Part shown: positions 14,658 through 16,616 of the stretch, piece by piece
Layout of the letters: the number at the start of each line of letters is the position of its first letter
How positions within the stretch are numbered: the first letter of the stretch is position 1
Assembly: GCA_007118445.1 (NCBI GenBank)
Contig: SKRP01000083.1
Span: forward strand, 1 to 16,616
DNA length: 16,616 bases
From: Natronohydrobacter sp.
Lineage (GTDB): Bacteria; Pseudomonadota; Alphaproteobacteria; Rhodobacterales; Rhodobacteraceae
Direction: 5' to 3'
Notes under the pieces: generated by a model
The model's input: only the letters and a program-made list of their open reading frames with translations
The model's database searches: none
Told to the model about the DNA's origin: nothing
Translations under genes and position numbers: made by a program

Positions 14658-16616
14658 ATGCGCACAGACCAGATTTCGTCACCCGCCTATGCAGAACTCT
14701 GCGTGACATCGAATTTCACCTTTCTGCATGGGGCCTCGCACCCGGAAGAACTGGTCACCCGCGCGGTCGAGCTGGGCCTTGCGGCCATCGCCATCACCGA
14801 CCGCAATTCGCTGGCCGGGGTGGTCCGCGCGCATGTGGCGCTGCGCGAACTGGCGCGCGACCGCAGCAGCGGGGTGACGATCCGCGCGCAGCACCAGACC
14901 GACACATCCAGCCGCCAGACCGATACCGGCAGCGCGCTGACCGTAGCCCGGGGCCCGTTGCCCCGTCTGATCATCGGCACGCGGCTGGTGCTGCGCGACA
15001 GCGCCGTGGACTGGCTGGCCCTGCCCGTGAACCGCGCGGGCTATGCGCAGCTCTCAACGCTGCTGAGCCTTGGCAAGCGCCGCGCGCCCAAGGGCCTGTG
15101 CCATCTGGACCATGCCGACCTGCTGGCCGCTGCGCGTGACATGGTGCTGATCGCATTGCCCCCCGACACCCCCCATGAGGACAGCACAGACGCGCGCCAG
15201 ATCGCACAGATCGCGCGGGCCTGTCCGGGTGCGTGCTATCTGGGCGCAGCACCCCGCTATGACGGGCGCGACCCGCATCGGCTGGCCCGGATCGCGCAAC
15301 AGGCCAGCCGCCTGGCCCTGCCCATGGTCGCGCTGGGGGATGTGCGGATGCATGTCGCCCGCCGCCGCAAGCTTGCCGATGTGCTGACCTGCCTGCGCAC
15401 AGGCTGCAGCATCGACAATCTTGGCGCACAGGCCCTGCCCCATGCCGAAGCGCGGCTGAAACCTGCCGCCGAGATGGCGCTCATCTTTCGCGACTATCCG
15501 GCCGCCATCCGCCGCACTGTCGAAATCGCGGATCGCTGCGCCTTCAGTCTGGATGAACTGTCTTACGAATATCCTGACGAGATCACCAATGGCGAACCGG
15601 CCCAGACCCGGCTGGAACGGCTTGTGCAGCAAGGGCTGTGGCGGCGCTTTCCCGACAGCATACCGACCGACACCGCCGAAAAGGTCGCCAAGGAATTACG
15701 CATCATCGCCAATCTGGGCTTTGCCGCCTATTTCCTGACCGTGCATGATATCGTGGCCTTCGCGCGCGAGCGTGGCATCCTGTGTCAGGGGCGCGGCTCA
15801 GCCGCGAATTCCGTGATCTGCTACGCGCTGGGCATTACCGAGGTGCCGCCTGACACGATCTCGATGGTCTTCGAGCGCTTCATGTCCGAGGCCCGCGGCG
15901 AGCCCCCCGATATCGATGTCGATTTCGAGCATGAACGCCGCGAGGAAGTGATCCAGCATATCTATGCGCGCTACGGGCGCGACCGCGCAGGCCTGACCGC
16001 GACTGTGATCCATTTCCGCTCCCGCGCGGCGGTGCGCGAAGTGGGCAAGGTGATGGGGCTCTCGGCAGATGTGATCTCGGCCTTGGCGGGCGCGTCCATG
16101 GGCTGGCGCGCAGGGCCGCCTGCACCGGAACGGCTGCGCGAATTGGGGCTGGACCCGGAAGAGCCGCGCCTGGCCCGGACCACTGCGCTGATCGCGGAAA
16201 TCATCGGCTTCCCGCGCCATCTGTCGCAGCATGTCGGCGGGTTTGTCATCACCAGAGGGCGGCTGGACGCGCTCTGCCCGATCGAGAATGCCGCGATGGA
16301 GGGGCGCACGGTCATCGAATGGGACAAGGATGACATCAACGCGCTGGGGATCCTGAAGATCGATGTGCTGTCCCTGGGCATGCTGACCTGCATCCGCAAA
16401 TGCTTCGATCTGGTGGCCCTGCATGGCGGCGCGCGCTACACGCTCGAAAACCTGCCGCGCGAGGACAGCGCCACCTATGACATGCTCTGCCGCGCTGATG
16501 CGATCGGCGTCTTTCAGGTCGAATCCCGCGCGCAAATGAATTTCCTGCCCCGGATGCGGCCGCGCGAATTCTATGATCTGGTGATCGAGGTGGCGATCGT
16601 GCGCCCCGGCCCCATC
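14658..16616 (+). CDS. dnaE2: Error-prone DNA polymerase DnaE2 (ImuC), 3'-truncated by window edge
   Basis: This is a C-family polymerase alpha subunit used in SOS-induced translesion synthesis and mutagenesis, normally with ImuA and ImuB. I read 653 codons to the right edge; the family is usually about 1050-1150 residues. The PHP domain begins with YAELCVTSNFTFLHGASH (11-28), the DnaE2-type opening. The palm domain carries catalytic Asp420 and Asp422 in PDIDVDF (417-423) and the third Asp569 in GILKIDVLSLG. IHFRSRAAVREVGKVMG (451-467) and HLSQHVGGFV (521-530) are typical of DnaE2, whereas replicative DnaE differs here. The ATG at 14658 has a GGGG-type site a few bases before it and directly follows the LexA box. 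Residues about 70-100, rich in Thr, Ser and Gln, look like an insertion. The partner genes imuA and imuB are not upstream. Confidence 0.95.
   Translation, partial: MRTDQISSPAYAELCVTSNFTFLHGASHPEELVTRAVELGLAAIAITDRNSLAGVVRAHVALRELARDRSSGVTIRAQHQTDTSSRQTDTGSALTVARGPLPRLIIGTRLVLRDSAVDWLALPVNRAGYAQLSTLLSLGKRRAPKGLCHLDHADLLAAARDMVLIALPPDTPHEDSTDARQIAQIARACPGACYLGAAPRYDGRDPHRLARIAQQASRLALPMVALGDVRMHVARRRKLADVLTCLRTGCSIDNLGAQALPHAEARLKPAAEMALIFRDYPAAIRRTVEIADRCAFSLDELSYEYPDEITNGEPAQTRLERLVQQGLWRRFPDSIPTDTAEKVAKELRIIANLGFAAYFLTVHDIVAFARERGILCQGRGSAANSVICYALGITEVPPDTISMVFERFMSEARGEPPDIDVDFEHERREEVIQHIYARYGRDRAGLTATVIHFRSRAAVREVGKVMGLSADVISALAGASMGWRAGPPAPERLRELGLDPEEPRLARTTALIAEIIGFPRHLSQHVGGFVITRGRLDALCPIENAAMEGRTVIEWDKDDINALGILKIDVLSLGMLTCIRKCFDLVALHGGARYTLENLPREDSATYDMLCRADAIGVFQVESRAQMNFLPRMRPREFYDLVIEVAIVRPGPI

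Noticed and set aside
14603..15139. 178-codon plus-strand frame at the dnaE2 start
   Set aside because: It is out of frame with dnaE2, covers the LexA box and promoter, and has shadow-type Pro/Arg/Ala-rich sequence.

Overview
The window is a high-GC piece of an alphaproteobacterial chromosome, most probably Rhodobacterales (Roseobacter/Paracoccus-like). Four things point that way: a GAAC-N7-GAAC LexA operator (the alphaproteobacterial SOS box) in front of an error-prone polymerase gene, a fused YlxR-YlxQ RNA-binding protein between nusA and infB, an IF2 with the alphaproteobacterial N-terminal leader, and the protein sequences in general. It holds ten protein-coding genes, two of them cut by the window edges. 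I see no rRNA, tRNA, CRISPR array, insertion sequence or phage gene. No gene-free stretch exceeds about 215 bp.

Left part, minus strand (2-4582): gltD then gltB, the small and large subunits of NADPH glutamate synthase (GOGAT), in the order gltD-gltB and 30 bp apart. gltB runs off the left edge before its 3Fe-4S cluster region. A 212-bp AT-rich divergent region (4583-4794) separates gltD from uppP (undecaprenyl-diphosphate phosphatase, + strand). It carries a 10-bp direct repeat and a 13-bp palindrome. uppP converges on ubiG (ubiquinone methyltransferase, - strand), and ubiG is divergent from a proline iminopeptidase-like hydrolase gene (+).

Centre (7434-12950, + strand): a transcription/translation operon, rimP, nusA, a ylxR-ylxQ fusion and infB, with gaps or overlaps of 3 bp, 10 bp and an ATGA overlap. 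It starts with a recognisable promoter. A strong intrinsic terminator follows, lying inside the rimP leader 20 nt before the start codon, and a small hairpin then covers the rimP Shine-Dalgarno. This looks like an attenuator, and NusA, encoded two genes down, is the obvious candidate to act on it. A 13-bp perfect hairpin without a T-tract follows infB.

Right part (13057-16616): trmB (tRNA m7G46 methyltransferase, +), then an unrecognised exported, probable outer-membrane beta-barrel protein (-). Divergent from it is dnaE2/imuC (+), the SOS mutagenic polymerase. dnaE2 has its own promoter and LexA box, has no imuA/imuB directly upstream, and runs off the right edge.

Most of the window is core housekeeping. 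I found no convincing novel multi-gene system. The signals most worth following are regulatory: the rimP leader attenuator, the repeats in the gltD/uppP divergent region, and the free-standing SOS-controlled dnaE2.
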